A DNA stretch of 35,961 nucleotides from Rhodopirellula sp. (GTDB lineage Bacteria; Planctomycetota; Planctomycetia; Pirellulales; Pirellulaceae): assembly GCA_002690925.1 (NCBI GenBank), contig NZGD01000060.1, positions 1-35,961 on the forward strand, read 5' to 3'. The translations under genes were made by a program, and so were the position numbers. The notes under the pieces are model-generated. The model saw only the letters and a program-made list of their open reading frames with translations, ran no database searches and was not told the DNA's origin. Below, one piece after another: positions 22,385 through 30,768 of the stretch (positions are counted from its first letter, which is position 1; every line of letters begins with the position of its first letter).

Positions 22385-23778
22385 CTCAGATCAAGCTCCG
22401 TAATTGGCAGATAGAGTGCGCAGAGAGCGCTTTAGCGGTCTATGAAAGACATTCTCATTTTCTCTGTCATGCGACACCAGGGGCAGGAAAAACTGTGATG
22501 GTCGCGTCCGTTGCCAAAACGCTCTTTTTAGAGAATAAGATCGATTTTGTAATTTGTTTCTCCCCGTCACGAGCCGTCGCACGGGGTGTGGCAGAAACTT
22601 TCAGTCGAGTTCTTGGGCGCAGTTTCAATGGCCAAATGGGCGCCGCCGGGGGGTCGTACACCTATCAGTCAATGGACACTCTGCCCGATGAGCTATGGCG
22701 AGTACTGGACGAGTACCGAGTCTTCGTTGTTCTGGACGAAATTCATCATTGCTCTGGTACCAATTGGAGCGATTCCTCCATTGGCAATAGTTGGGGCAGA
22801 ACTATTCTTGAGAGGATTCAAGGTAAAGCAAGCTACACCATGTCTCTTTCCGGCACTCCATGGCGAACCGATAACTGCCCGATCGCTCTATCTCACTACA
22901 GAGACTCGGACGGGCAGATTTCCTGCGATTACGAATACGGTCTGCGGAGAGCAATATCGGACCAAACGTGCCGGGCACCTCAAATTGTCCTCGTGGATAA
23001 TCGCGAAATCAGCCTTCAATCATCAGCGTTCGGCTGCAGGTCCTTCGCAAGCATTAGTGAGTCGCTTGAAAATAAGCACATCAAATACCCGGATTTTTTA
23101 TTCCGAGATGAAATCATTGACCAGATTCTCTCTGAGGCATCAAGACGATTAACTAACCTCCGACGAAGCGCACCTGAGGCGGGAGGGCTTGTCGTGGCCT
23201 CGTCCGTGGCACATGCGGAACAAATTGCGAGGCGCCTTTCGATGATTGATGAGACATCAATCATCGTCACATATAAATCGCCTGATGCACAAAAAACCAT
23301 TTCAAAGTTCAAAACCTCCAGCGCGCGTTGGATCGTATCAGTCGGTATGATCAGCGAAGGAACCGACATTCCCAGGCTTCACGTTTGCTGTCACCTAAGT
23401 CGTATTCGAACAGAATTGCATTTTCGACAGGTTCTTGGGCGAATCCTCAGACGGCAGGAAACCGAGATGGCGGATTCAAACGCGTGGCTTTATGTACTTG
23501 CAGAACCAAGTCTTACGGAGTTCGCTCGTAGAATTGAAGAGGACCTTCCCGGGGAAAGAGTTGTGTCAATCCACTCAGACTCAGTGAGTACAGATGGTCA
23601 AACATCGAAAAAGATTGAATTAGTGGAGGGCCAAGATCTTTCGCTACCATTGGATCCAGTTGGACGAAATTCTGTCGAAGAGTCGATCCATAATGAGGGA
23701 TCGTCTGAGAAAAACAGTATCGATCTACACGTCAGCAATCGATTCTGGAATGAAATTCTCTCCCTTTTTGTAACTTGA
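22381..23778 (+). CDS. SF2 DEAD/DEAH-type helicase
   Basis: The 465-residue protein is a superfamily 2 helicase of the type III restriction/XPB-like group. N-terminal LRNWQIECAESAL resembles the Q-like motif. The Walker A is ATPGAGKT (about residues 31-38), and the DExH box is LDEIHH (about 118-123). Motif III is SLSGTPWR, motif V is VGMISEGTDIPRL and motif VI is HFRQVLGRILRRQE (about 350-363). The last 100 residues have no domain I recognise. No nuclease, methylase or specificity motif is visible in it. It is coupled to the upstream winged-helix/coiled-coil gene and faces a controller-like XRE gene, a layout like a restriction or defence module missing its usual effector. Confidence 0.88.
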   Translation: MTQIKLRNWQIECAESALAVYERHSHFLCHATPGAGKTVMVASVAKTLFLENKIDFVICFSPSRAVARGVAETFSRVLGRSFNGQMGAAGGSYTYQSMDTLPDELWRVLDEYRVFVVLDEIHHCSGTNWSDSSIGNSWGRTILERIQGKASYTMSLSGTPWRTDNCPIALSHYRDSDGQISCDYEYGLRRAISDQTCRAPQIVLVDNREISLQSSAFGCRSFASISESLENKHIKYPDFLFRDEIIDQILSEASRRLTNLRRSAPEAGGLVVASSVAHAEQIARRLSMIDETSIIVTYKSPDAQKTISKFKTSSARWIVSVGMISEGTDIPRLHVCCHLSRIRTELHFRQVLGRILRRQETEMADSNAWLYVLAEPSLTEFARRIEEDLPGERVVSIHSDSVSTDGQTSKKIELVEGQDLSLPLDPVGRNSVEESIHNEGSSEKNSIDLHVSNRFWNEILSLFVT

Positions 23779-23921
23779 CTAAAGCCGCGGCAAGAACCTG
23801 TCGCGATAAGAATACGAAACAGGATTTGTCTGGCTCATACTCCGTTGAACTAGTCTTGGTAAAAAAGCAAGAAGCCAGCGTCCCCAAAGCGTCATCAGCT
23901 AAACTTGAGGAGAATAAAACT

Positions 23922-24242
23922 TTGCCGCAAGCACAAGTATTTATGCATGGCAAATTGGCGGGGACCCTTGAACGCGAAGGGACGGTTGTTCGCTTTATCT
24001 ATGATCCTAATTACGTAACCAATCGGCTACCGGCGTTGAGCTTGAGCCTTCCTCTTCAGCTTGAACCTTTCGAGCAAGATGGTGGACTACCTGCTTATTT
24101 CAGCGGATTGGTGAGCGAGGGGTGGTTACGAAGGGTTCAAGCATTCGAGCAAGGAATCGACCCCGCTGACGAGTTTCGGTTGCTGATAAATAACGGTCGC
24201 GATCTTGCGGGCGCTGTAACAATTCTTCCGCTGCGTCCATAG
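23922..24242 (+). CDS. Stand-alone HipA N-terminal domain protein (HipS-like)
   Basis: The 106-residue protein aligns by eye with the N-terminal subdomain of HipA. It opens QVFMHGKLAGTLEREG, then FIYDPNYV, LSLSLPLQLEP, GGLPAYFSGLVSEGW, and ends NGRDLAGAVTILP. Length equals that subdomain alone. In three-part HipBST systems this piece is a separate protein, HipS, which neutralises the HipT kinase. No kinase part and no adjacent hipB follow here, so it is an orphan antitoxin or a remnant. The TTG at 23922, with GAGGAG ten bases upstream, is my preferred start. The frame is open back to a TTG at 23775, giving a 155-residue alternative. Confidence 0.72.
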   Translation: MPQAQVFMHGKLAGTLEREGTVVRFIYDPNYVTNRLPALSLSLPLQLEPFEQDGGLPAYFSGLVSEGWLRRVQAFEQGIDPADEFRLLINNGRDLAGAVTILPLRP

Positions 24243-24302
24243 GCCCATTCGCCAACATTGATGCTGGGTTTAGAAATCCCTAGAGAGTGGCTCAAACATA
24301 TT

Positions 24303-24318
24303 GGCGGGTTAACCCGCC
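24303..24318. repeat. 16-bp perfect palindrome
   Basis: GGCGGGTTAACCCGCC is a perfect palindrome between the convergent HipS-like gene and the recombinase operon. Neither side has a T-run, so it is not a standard terminator. It could be a weak hairpin ending either transcript. Confidence 0.4.
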
Positions 24319-24495
24319 CCCCTCTGGCCTAACCGTTTTCAACTTAAAAATGTTCATCACTGACCCTGACCCCGTATGAACGGACACTAGGCAGGACTCA
24401 TCATTACGTCGAATTTCTCTGCAGGGTACATGTGTAAAGGTCATTTGTTTTATTTTCCGATTTCGCACGCCTTGACCGGCCCATGATATGTGACG

Positions 24496-24939
24496 TTAAT
24501 TTTTTAGGCGTTCAATCTTGTTTCTCAAGCGCGCATTCTCTCGCTGATAGAAAATGGTTTCGGACTCCCATATTGCTATCTGGGACAGGGACTTATCTAT
24601 GTCTGACTTCAGTTTTTCGATTTCCTGTCGCAATGCCTTATTGGTGATCCTTAGAGTTTTACGCTGGGACTGGCCCTCTGGTCCCAGATCAGCCTCTCCT
24701 CTTACCGATCTATTATGATCTTCTATCGCCTCTTTTACGTGGGCATTCCAGGGACTATCCAGTGCAACGTTGCTCTTCAACCCAGCTCCAGACCAAACCT
24801 CTTTGAAAGACCACAGTGAGCTTGGCTTCTCTTTACGTAAGCGAATAACCTGCCGCCACAACGCTTCAGTGTTCTGACGTTTTGTTTCTTCTCTATTTTT
24901 TAGAAGCCCCTGATGACTCCCTCTTTGCTTCACTTTCAT
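24496..24939 (-). CDS. ginD: GinD-like small coiled-coil protein
   Basis: The 147-residue cytoplasmic protein is the last gene of the recombinase operon and starts by ATGA overlap with the third recombinase. The N-terminal half is basic (about residues 1-25, then WRQVIRLRKEKPSSLWSFKE) and looks like a small helical DNA-binding part. The C-terminal half (about 95-147) has heptad-like Leu/Ile spacing and is very likely a coiled coil. It corresponds by position and size to ginD of GInts and to tnpC of Tn554; both assist recombination rather than catalyse it. Identity rests mainly on context. Confidence 0.75.
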   Translation of the reverse strand: MKVKQRGSHQGLLKNREETKRQNTEALWRQVIRLRKEKPSSLWSFKEVWSGAGLKSNVALDSPWNAHVKEAIEDHNRSVRGEADLGPEGQSQRKTLRITNKALRQEIEKLKSDIDKSLSQIAIWESETIFYQRENARLRNKIERLKN

Positions 24940-26786
24940 GGTTGGTCCTCTGGCCCGTCAAGTTGGCGAAGAAGTTTATCGATTTCTTCGATACGCCCCC
25001 TCAAAAAAGACACTTTGAGAGGCTGATTTTTGAAGAACGAAACCATCCTTTCATTCTCTTGTTTTCGCCAAATCAACGTTCTTTTCTTCCCACTTGCAGG
25101 TATCCACGAGTTGTTGCAATCAGCTGGCCTGCAGTTGCTTTTGTCACCTCCACAAAGAGCTTTCTTCGCGCGATAAAAACACAACCCATCATCCGTTTGC
25201 TCGACCAAAGCCCTTTCTGGGAGGGATTTGAGGAAAGCACCACGATCCTTTTTAGCCAGGCCGATGAATTCTTTCCGCAGTGCATGCAACTCCTCTGCGC
25301 CACCGCCAATTACTGGAATTTGAGATCCAACGAATTCTTCCAGGAGCTCCTCAGACAATTCAAACTTTTCAGCCTGAAGTTCGGCATAGAGGTTTGGGTC
25401 GCCATAGACTTTGGTCATTTCGATATCGTAGTGCTTCAACTGATCTTGGAGTGCCCGCAAACCTAGGCCTTGGCGGACCAAAATTCTTGCGAACTTTTTC
25501 CGAAATTGGTGGCTGGCCAGTGGCCAAATATCACCGGCGTGACGAATACGGTGCACCCGTGCAAATGCCTTTAGAGAGAAATCAAGGGAGGTCTTCGACA
25601 CCGAATATTTCGACCTTGGACTTGCGAATAGGTAAGGATTACCTTTTTCAAAAAACGGGTAGCTAACCTTCTCAAGCGCTTCGATCGCCTCCTGTACGAT
25701 CGGAATAGTTTGCCAGTGATACTCTCTCGGTCTCGGCTCCAGCTTTCTCGTATGGGTCACTACAAAGTGCAAATTTTTAATTCCGCCATCGATATCGACT
25801 TTCTGAACCAACCAGTTGTTCTCCGCGCCAAATCGGATTTCTTGTACTTCGGAGATTCGCATACCGGTAAAAATTGCAACTATCACATAAGCTGCTGCTC
25901 TAAGGCGCGAAGCTAGCTTTCTTTCTGTACAAGGAGAGCCGGGATCATAGACACCATATTCTTTGAATACCCCTGAGATCCTTACCGGAAGCTCATCTTG
26001 CGTTACCTCTCGGCATTCATATTGGGCCTTTAAACGCCGCATCTCGACAAGGGCATCGGCCAACTGTAGGTCTTTGATCGCACACGCAACCAATTCTCCG
26101 GCGACTGAATCAGGCATTTCTCTGGTACTGGATTCCTTTCTACCCAAGGCAATCTCTGCCGCAGATGCTGCCCACTGTGTACGTGATCCAAAATCGCGAA
26201 ATGGGTTGATGCGCAGGCCGTGCCTCATCTTCGTTGACTGCTCATACAACCAGTCAAGCCCCTGCGAACGACTGGTCAAAGTCCTGTTGGTAATGGCCCT
26301 ACCAATACAATGGTTTCTGATCGCCAACTGGCCTAAAAATTCGTCCAAGTCATATTTATCTAACTCAGATAGGTAATTGAAGCCATTCTCAAACATATAA
26401 TTGAAAATCGCCTTCAATCCATTCTTTATACTCGAAAAATAGGTCGTGAGTTTTGGCCTTGACCAAGGCGGTTGAACCAACAATGTGTAGACGTACTCTT
26501 TTGCTTGATCTAGATAGAGTGATTTTTTTAGATCCGTGATGTCACTTCCATCTGAAAATTTTATTTTTCGAAAATTGAGAGTAACATCCGAAGAACGGTA
26601 CTCTGGATACTCTTGAGTAAAGTCCCAAACATTTTCTCGATAACATGAAGATCCAGAAACTCTAAGTTTATCTTTCCCCTCTTCACCTAAACATTTAATA
26701 TCTAGATACCTTACTTCATCTTTCTCAACGCCCTTAAAGCGCTCCCAAGCCGAAGGTTCAATTTTCAAATGGCTTGCGCTAGTCAC
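24936..26786 (-). CDS. ginC: Tyrosine recombinase, third of three (GinC-like)
   Basis: The 616-residue protein has an N-terminal core-binding region and a C-terminal catalytic domain with GMRISEV (Arg310), HQFRKKFARIL (HxxR), LKHYDIEMTK (second His) and VYGD (nucleophile Tyr). All expected catalytic positions are present. After the catalytic part lies a Cys cluster, LCFYRAKKALCGGDKSNCR, with another Cys four residues on, that may bind zinc, then a basic coiled tail. The start is GTG, coupled to the preceding gene as TAGTG with GGAG just before. It would act with the other two recombinases in strand exchange for integration and excision. Confidence 0.88.
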   Translation of the reverse strand: MTSASHLKIEPSAWERFKGVEKDEVRYLDIKCLGEEGKDKLRVSGSSCYRENVWDFTQEYPEYRSSDVTLNFRKIKFSDGSDITDLKKSLYLDQAKEYVYTLLVQPPWSRPKLTTYFSSIKNGLKAIFNYMFENGFNYLSELDKYDLDEFLGQLAIRNHCIGRAITNRTLTSRSQGLDWLYEQSTKMRHGLRINPFRDFGSRTQWAASAAEIALGRKESSTREMPDSVAGELVACAIKDLQLADALVEMRRLKAQYECREVTQDELPVRISGVFKEYGVYDPGSPCTERKLASRLRAAAYVIVAIFTGMRISEVQEIRFGAENNWLVQKVDIDGGIKNLHFVVTHTRKLEPRPREYHWQTIPIVQEAIEALEKVSYPFFEKGNPYLFASPRSKYSVSKTSLDFSLKAFARVHRIRHAGDIWPLASHQFRKKFARILVRQGLGLRALQDQLKHYDIEMTKVYGDPNLYAELQAEKFELSEELLEEFVGSQIPVIGGGAEELHALRKEFIGLAKKDRGAFLKSLPERALVEQTDDGLCFYRAKKALCGGDKSNCRPADCNNSWIPASGKKRTLIWRKQENERMVSFFKNQPLKVSFLRGRIEEIDKLLRQLDGPEDQP

Positions 26787-28864
26787 TATCTCCTACCCTC
26801 ATACAATGCGGGGTCCCAAACTGGAATAGGTGAAATCCTTGACTCAGTCCTTATTTTTTCGACAACAGCGTTTGGGTACTTAGGCAAAATATACTCTTCC
26901 CAAAAAAACTTTTTATTTTCTGTAGCTCTTTCAAACTCTTCTTGTGAGATCTCATCTATATTTAATAAATAACAATGAAAACTCATGAAGCAAAAGTATT
27001 TTTTTATGTCTTCGGGAGTTATTACAAGATTTTGACAACCTTGACAAACCTCGACATCAGCATCACAGATTTCTCCTTTCCGTTGTCCTAGGATCTGCGC
27101 ATCGAATGGATTTTTACAATGGTTCAGAAGTCCATCATGGATTCCGTTGGCCGTATCCTTGGCTATCACCCTTGACTCGTTGGCCTTAAGGTAATCCTCG
27201 GAGACCGAACCGCCCTCAGTTAACCCAAGGAACATCGCCTCCTGATGAATTGCGCGCCTTGATCTAAAAAGGGGGTCCTCAACTCTTCGCAGATACTCTG
27301 CGGTTGTAGATGAATCAGCATGCCCCAAAAGTGATTGTAGGTACCTCAGATCTTCAGTCCTGAGGTACTCATTCCATGCGAGGGTAGGCCGAATTTGGTG
27401 CGCCTGCACCCAGATTCTGTCGCCTGTATCCGAGGCTTTAATTGGGTGCCTATCGAAGAATCTCTTCACACCTGAGTGAAAATACCCGGAACCGAAAGTT
27501 TTCGGCTCCTTTTGGGGGTTAGCGTTACTTATCCAGAGCTCTGCTTGACCTTTCGTACGAATCCTTTCCGTAATTTTGATTACACGTTCTATTATTGAGA
27601 TCGCCCACGTATCGTTTTCGGATTCCTGCTCAGGTATTGTTTTACCCTTCTTTGAAGACCTGTACTTCGTCCAGTCTATATATTTTCTTTCTGGGTCAAT
27701 TGGATCAGGTTTTATGCAATCGACTGTCAGCCGTTGAATGGTGCTCGGATTCAGCCCCGTTCTGAGTAACAGCATCAAGTAATAGGGAGCTAAATCGTAA
27801 GCAGAGATCCAAGACCAAGCCTTCATTTCCCTGAAAAATTCGCCATAGCCTCTCCAATTTTCTCTCATTGCTGTACGAAACTCAGGATACTTCCGCCTTA
27901 ACATTTTGTCTGTATAAGGCTTCGCCTCCATGAAATTTTCCCAATACCAAATAACATATTCTTTATTTTTCCACGGAGTTAAATATTTTATCGGCGTCGT
28001 CTGCCCCAGGTATTTAGGTGTATAATTCGAGTCAGCGCCAATACAATCATAGAACTCCTGGACGGATGAATATTCTTCCGTTGGATAGTCACGCTTCACA
28101 CCGTACCAAAACGTGTGCCCCTTTGGGTATTTAATGATATCGGTATAACTCGAAATACGCTGGCAACTCAACGTATTTTCAAAATACCAGATAAGGTGTT
28201 CCTTGCTCGCCCATAAAGCCCTTTTCCCTGTAGATGCATTCAATTCAGCGACTCCCTCCATCGGAGGGGGCTTCCCGATATATATTGGCGTGTAGGTGGT
28301 TTCGAATTTATCTTTTTGGTTTCGAAGCTCCTGGACCACCGCTTTAAAAATCTGCTTAAGCTCCTTTTTGTCATAACCAATATTGGGGCTCTGGAGACTC
28401 GTAGACTTCGGGAAGACATTTCTAGGTGGGACAAACTCCTCTATCAATTTTGGGTGATTATTCATCTGAAGAAATACAGATTTCAAAGATCGATATCGCG
28501 AAGCAGCTGTCGAATAACTAATTGGTGCATATCTTTTTAGCCATTCAGCAAATCTAGAAAGGAGCGCTGAATTAAGCTGATCCGGTTGGTAAACCGAATG
28601 CCTCTCAAGAAACTCAAAGAATCTATTTGATGAATCATATATAGCTATTCGAGTATTATTTCCTTGCAGATACCGAAGTTTGAATAATGCCCAGACAAAG
28701 ATCTCCAGAATCTGCCGGGAGCTTTCAGCATAGGTTTTCTTCGAGAAATCAAAGGTCTTTCGTTTACCATCATTTTTGCAGGTAACCGAGAAAACCAGAT
28801 CGGACTGCACACGCTGCTCTGCAGCCCCCAGGGCCATAACACTAGCGTACTTTTTCTTACCCAA
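26786..28864 (-). CDS. ginB: Tyrosine recombinase, second of three (GinB-like), first catalytic Arg replaced
   Basis: The 692-residue protein has a long N-terminal part (about 1-340) that includes two similar segments (YIGKPPPME.., YLGQTTPIK..), possibly repeated DNA-binding units. The catalytic domain carries AHQIRPTLAW (HxxR), LLGHADSSTT (second His) and AEYLRR (Tyr). Where TGxRxSE is expected it reads RTGLNPSTIQRL, so Asn372 stands in place of the first catalytic Arg. A C-terminal Cys-rich segment (CDADVEVCQGC and nearby Cys/His) may bind zinc. The start is TTG with GAGG six bases upstream, overlapping the first recombinase gene by eight bases. It probably has a structural or half-active role in the recombinase set. 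Confidence 0.87.
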   Translation of the reverse strand: MGKKKYASVMALGAAEQRVQSDLVFSVTCKNDGKRKTFDFSKKTYAESSRQILEIFVWALFKLRYLQGNNTRIAIYDSSNRFFEFLERHSVYQPDQLNSALLSRFAEWLKRYAPISYSTAASRYRSLKSVFLQMNNHPKLIEEFVPPRNVFPKSTSLQSPNIGYDKKELKQIFKAVVQELRNQKDKFETTYTPIYIGKPPPMEGVAELNASTGKRALWASKEHLIWYFENTLSCQRISSYTDIIKYPKGHTFWYGVKRDYPTEEYSSVQEFYDCIGADSNYTPKYLGQTTPIKYLTPWKNKEYVIWYWENFMEAKPYTDKMLRRKYPEFRTAMRENWRGYGEFFREMKAWSWISAYDLAPYYLMLLLRTGLNPSTIQRLTVDCIKPDPIDPERKYIDWTKYRSSKKGKTIPEQESENDTWAISIIERVIKITERIRTKGQAELWISNANPQKEPKTFGSGYFHSGVKRFFDRHPIKASDTGDRIWVQAHQIRPTLAWNEYLRTEDLRYLQSLLGHADSSTTAEYLRRVEDPLFRSRRAIHQEAMFLGLTEGGSVSEDYLKANESRVIAKDTANGIHDGLLNHCKNPFDAQILGQRKGEICDADVEVCQGCQNLVITPEDIKKYFCFMSFHCYLLNIDEISQEEFERATENKKFFWEEYILPKYPNAVVEKIRTESRISPIPVWDPALYEGRR

Positions 28865-29993
28865 GAGAGGCCTCTATCATTTGATCAAGCTCGCGTTGAA
28901 GACCTGAATACGTTCCCGAATAGGAAACTAATGTGGCCGTGTGGACATAGTATAGGTGTGTCGTGGTCTCGGATTCATGGCCCATAAGCTTTGCTAAACC
29001 AACCAGATCTCGATTTAACAGATAATGGTATGTTCCGAACGTGTGCCGAAGAATATGTGGCGTTGACTTGATCCCTACGTACTGCCCAGCTTTTCTGAAT
29101 AATTTTTGGACCCAATTGGTAGCAATCGCTTGACCTTTATCCGAGAGGAAAAGGTTTTGCCGAATACAGTCCTCACTGACTTTGGAGATCCTATCGCTGA
29201 CAGTCTCACGGTCAAGATCCACGTACTCCCACAACTGCAATAGCAGCTGGTTTGGGATCAGGATCACTCTGGCTTTCGCCCCCTTGCCTATCAGTCGCGC
29301 AGGTGTCGAGATTCTTCTTGAGTTTACCTCTGGTAAGTCGCTAAGCGGAAAATTACATACCTCTGACACCCTTGCACCTGTTTGAAGCATGAACGCGCCC
29401 ATGAGGATATTCCTTCGTTTGACATGTGGATGCGTACGCCCTGAGACCAAACCCAACGCGTCAACGAACCTGATTGCATCCTCCATAAGCAAGAAGCTTA
29501 TAGGCTCCGCTAGCGGGCGAGAGGGATGGCCTTTACTTTGGTATTTACGCTTCGCGCTTAAATTAATGTTTTTAGCTTCAACAGGATTAAGGCTAGGGCA
29601 AATGCCTTGTTCGTATGTCCATAGTAAAAACCTGTGGGCTGCCGAGGCCCGCGAATTCACGGTGTTCCAGCTTAGCTGACTACCATCAGACTTCTTATAA
29701 ACGCACAATGCTTCTACATAGTAGTCAAAAGCATCCTCGTCGATATCTTCAATCGCCAGTTGAGAATTTGAAAGCCAGATCAAGAGCTCTTTGAGATGCT
29801 CAGAAAGGGTGAGCAGGCTCTTAACCGCCAACCGGCCGGACATCATTCGCATGTATAGATTAGCGGCTGGGATGGGTGCTAGTTGATCATCGAAAAACTG
29901 AGGAACTGCAGCACCTAGCAATCGCACTTTCTCTATGCTGGAATTTCTGAAGTCAACCTTCACACATTTTATGTGGCCATCGCCCAATTTCAC
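28857..29993 (-). CDS. ginA: Tyrosine recombinase, first of three (GinA-like)
   Basis: The 378-residue protein is a canonical phage-integrase-type tyrosine recombinase. A SAM-like core-binding domain lies at about residues 55-150. The catalytic domain has QTGARVSEVCNF (Arg208), HILRHTFGTYHYLL (HxxR), LMGHESETTTHLY (second His) and the nucleophile Tyr in or just after HLYY. All catalytic residues are visible. The start codon is GTG with only a weak ribosome site. It is the first gene of the operon and lies about 180 bases inside the island's edge, where the attachment site and operon promoter should be. Confidence 0.9.
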   Translation of the reverse strand: MKLGDGHIKCVKVDFRNSSIEKVRLLGAAVPQFFDDQLAPIPAANLYMRMMSGRLAVKSLLTLSEHLKELLIWLSNSQLAIEDIDEDAFDYYVEALCVYKKSDGSQLSWNTVNSRASAAHRFLLWTYEQGICPSLNPVEAKNINLSAKRKYQSKGHPSRPLAEPISFLLMEDAIRFVDALGLVSGRTHPHVKRRNILMGAFMLQTGARVSEVCNFPLSDLPEVNSRRISTPARLIGKGAKARVILIPNQLLLQLWEYVDLDRETVSDRISKVSEDCIRQNLFLSDKGQAIATNWVQKLFRKAGQYVGIKSTPHILRHTFGTYHYLLNRDLVGLAKLMGHESETTTHLYYVHTATLVSYSGTYSGLQRELDQMIEASLG

Positions 29994-30171
29994 CGTTTCC
30001 CGCTCTTCAGTTACTTTAAGGATATCAATTGCAGGTGTCTGCCTAATAATTGGCGACCTAGAACCACCATGATCTCAGCGTAGATCAAATTTCGGTCCTG
30101 TCTACTGAATAATTTTGGGTTGAGAGAGGGGCGAGAATACATAGATACAGCGTTTCGCCAGGTCCTTCTAA
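29994..30171. other. Island end: probable attachment-site and gin promoter region
   Basis: These 178 bases between ginA and the TSUP remnant contain a small inverted repeat GATCT-N6-AGATC (30071-30086) and A+T-rich patches. They have no gene that I can support. At 30169-30171 an in-frame TAA directly precedes His-Gly-Met of the TSUP protein, so non-homologous DNA ends about here. Confidence 0.6.
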
Positions 30172-30768
30172 CACGGCATGATTCAGTTGGGCTCGAACGT
30201 TGGCCGGGCGGCTTTGACGTGGCGGAACATAGACTGGCGGGTGATTGCCGCGTTTCTGCCCGGCGTGATCGTAGGGGCAGCGCTGGGCGCCTGGCTACTG
30301 GTAAATCTTCCCGCCCACATCTGGCAGCTGACCATCGCCCTGTTCGTGCTCTATCTCTGCTGGGGGCCGGCACTACCCAAGGGTGCATTTGGTGCCCCTG
30401 GGGTATTCCTAGCGTCGGTGCTGACCAGTTTCGTCAGTCTGTTCGTGGGCGCCACCGGGCCACTCGTTGCAGCGTTCATCAAGCAGATTCATACCGACCG
30501 GTTCAGAACCGTGGCCACGTTTGCCACTGCCATGACACTGCAGCATGCGCCCAAGGCGCTGGTGTTCGGGGCGGCGGGCTTCATGTTCTTCGAGTGGCTG
30601 CCCTTCATTATCGCCATGATTGCCTGCGGCTTTGCCGGTACCTGGCTTGGGCTGCATGTGCTCCGTTCCCTGAGCAACAGCAAGTTCACGTTGATCTTCA
30701 ATATCGTGCTGACCGCGCTTGCGATTCGCCTGCTCTGGCAGGCCAGTCTCTCAGCCGGCTGGTGGTGA
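30172..30768 (+). pseudogene. TauE/SafE (TSUP) permease missing its N-terminal part
   Basis: The remaining 198 codons start HGMIQLGSNVGRAALTWRN. In TSUP permeases this is an internal segment following the first two to three membrane helices, with V-H-G-x-x-Q-L-G-S-N as the conserved end of the first repeat. The rest is intact: about six membrane helices and the second repeat GATGPLVAAFIKQI and MTLQHAPKALVF. The missing start, at least 60 residues, is not in the window. The break coincides with the outer edge of the recombinase operon, so insertion of the island is the likely cause. Its 3' end overlaps the convergent cyclase gene by 18 bases. Confidence 0.82.

Larger units (their letters stand above)
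24496..30171 (-). mobile_element. GInt-type recombination module (ginABCD), right end of a genomic island
   Basis: Four overlapping leftward genes encode three tyrosine recombinases (378, 692 and 616 residues) and a 147-residue coiled-coil protein. This number, order and size match ginABCD of GInt islands and the related tnpABC of Tn554. In GInts the gin operon lies at one end, with cargo downstream of ginD, so cargo here extends left. The outer edge is placed where TSUP homology resumes (30172). The far end was not found in this window. Confidence 0.82.
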
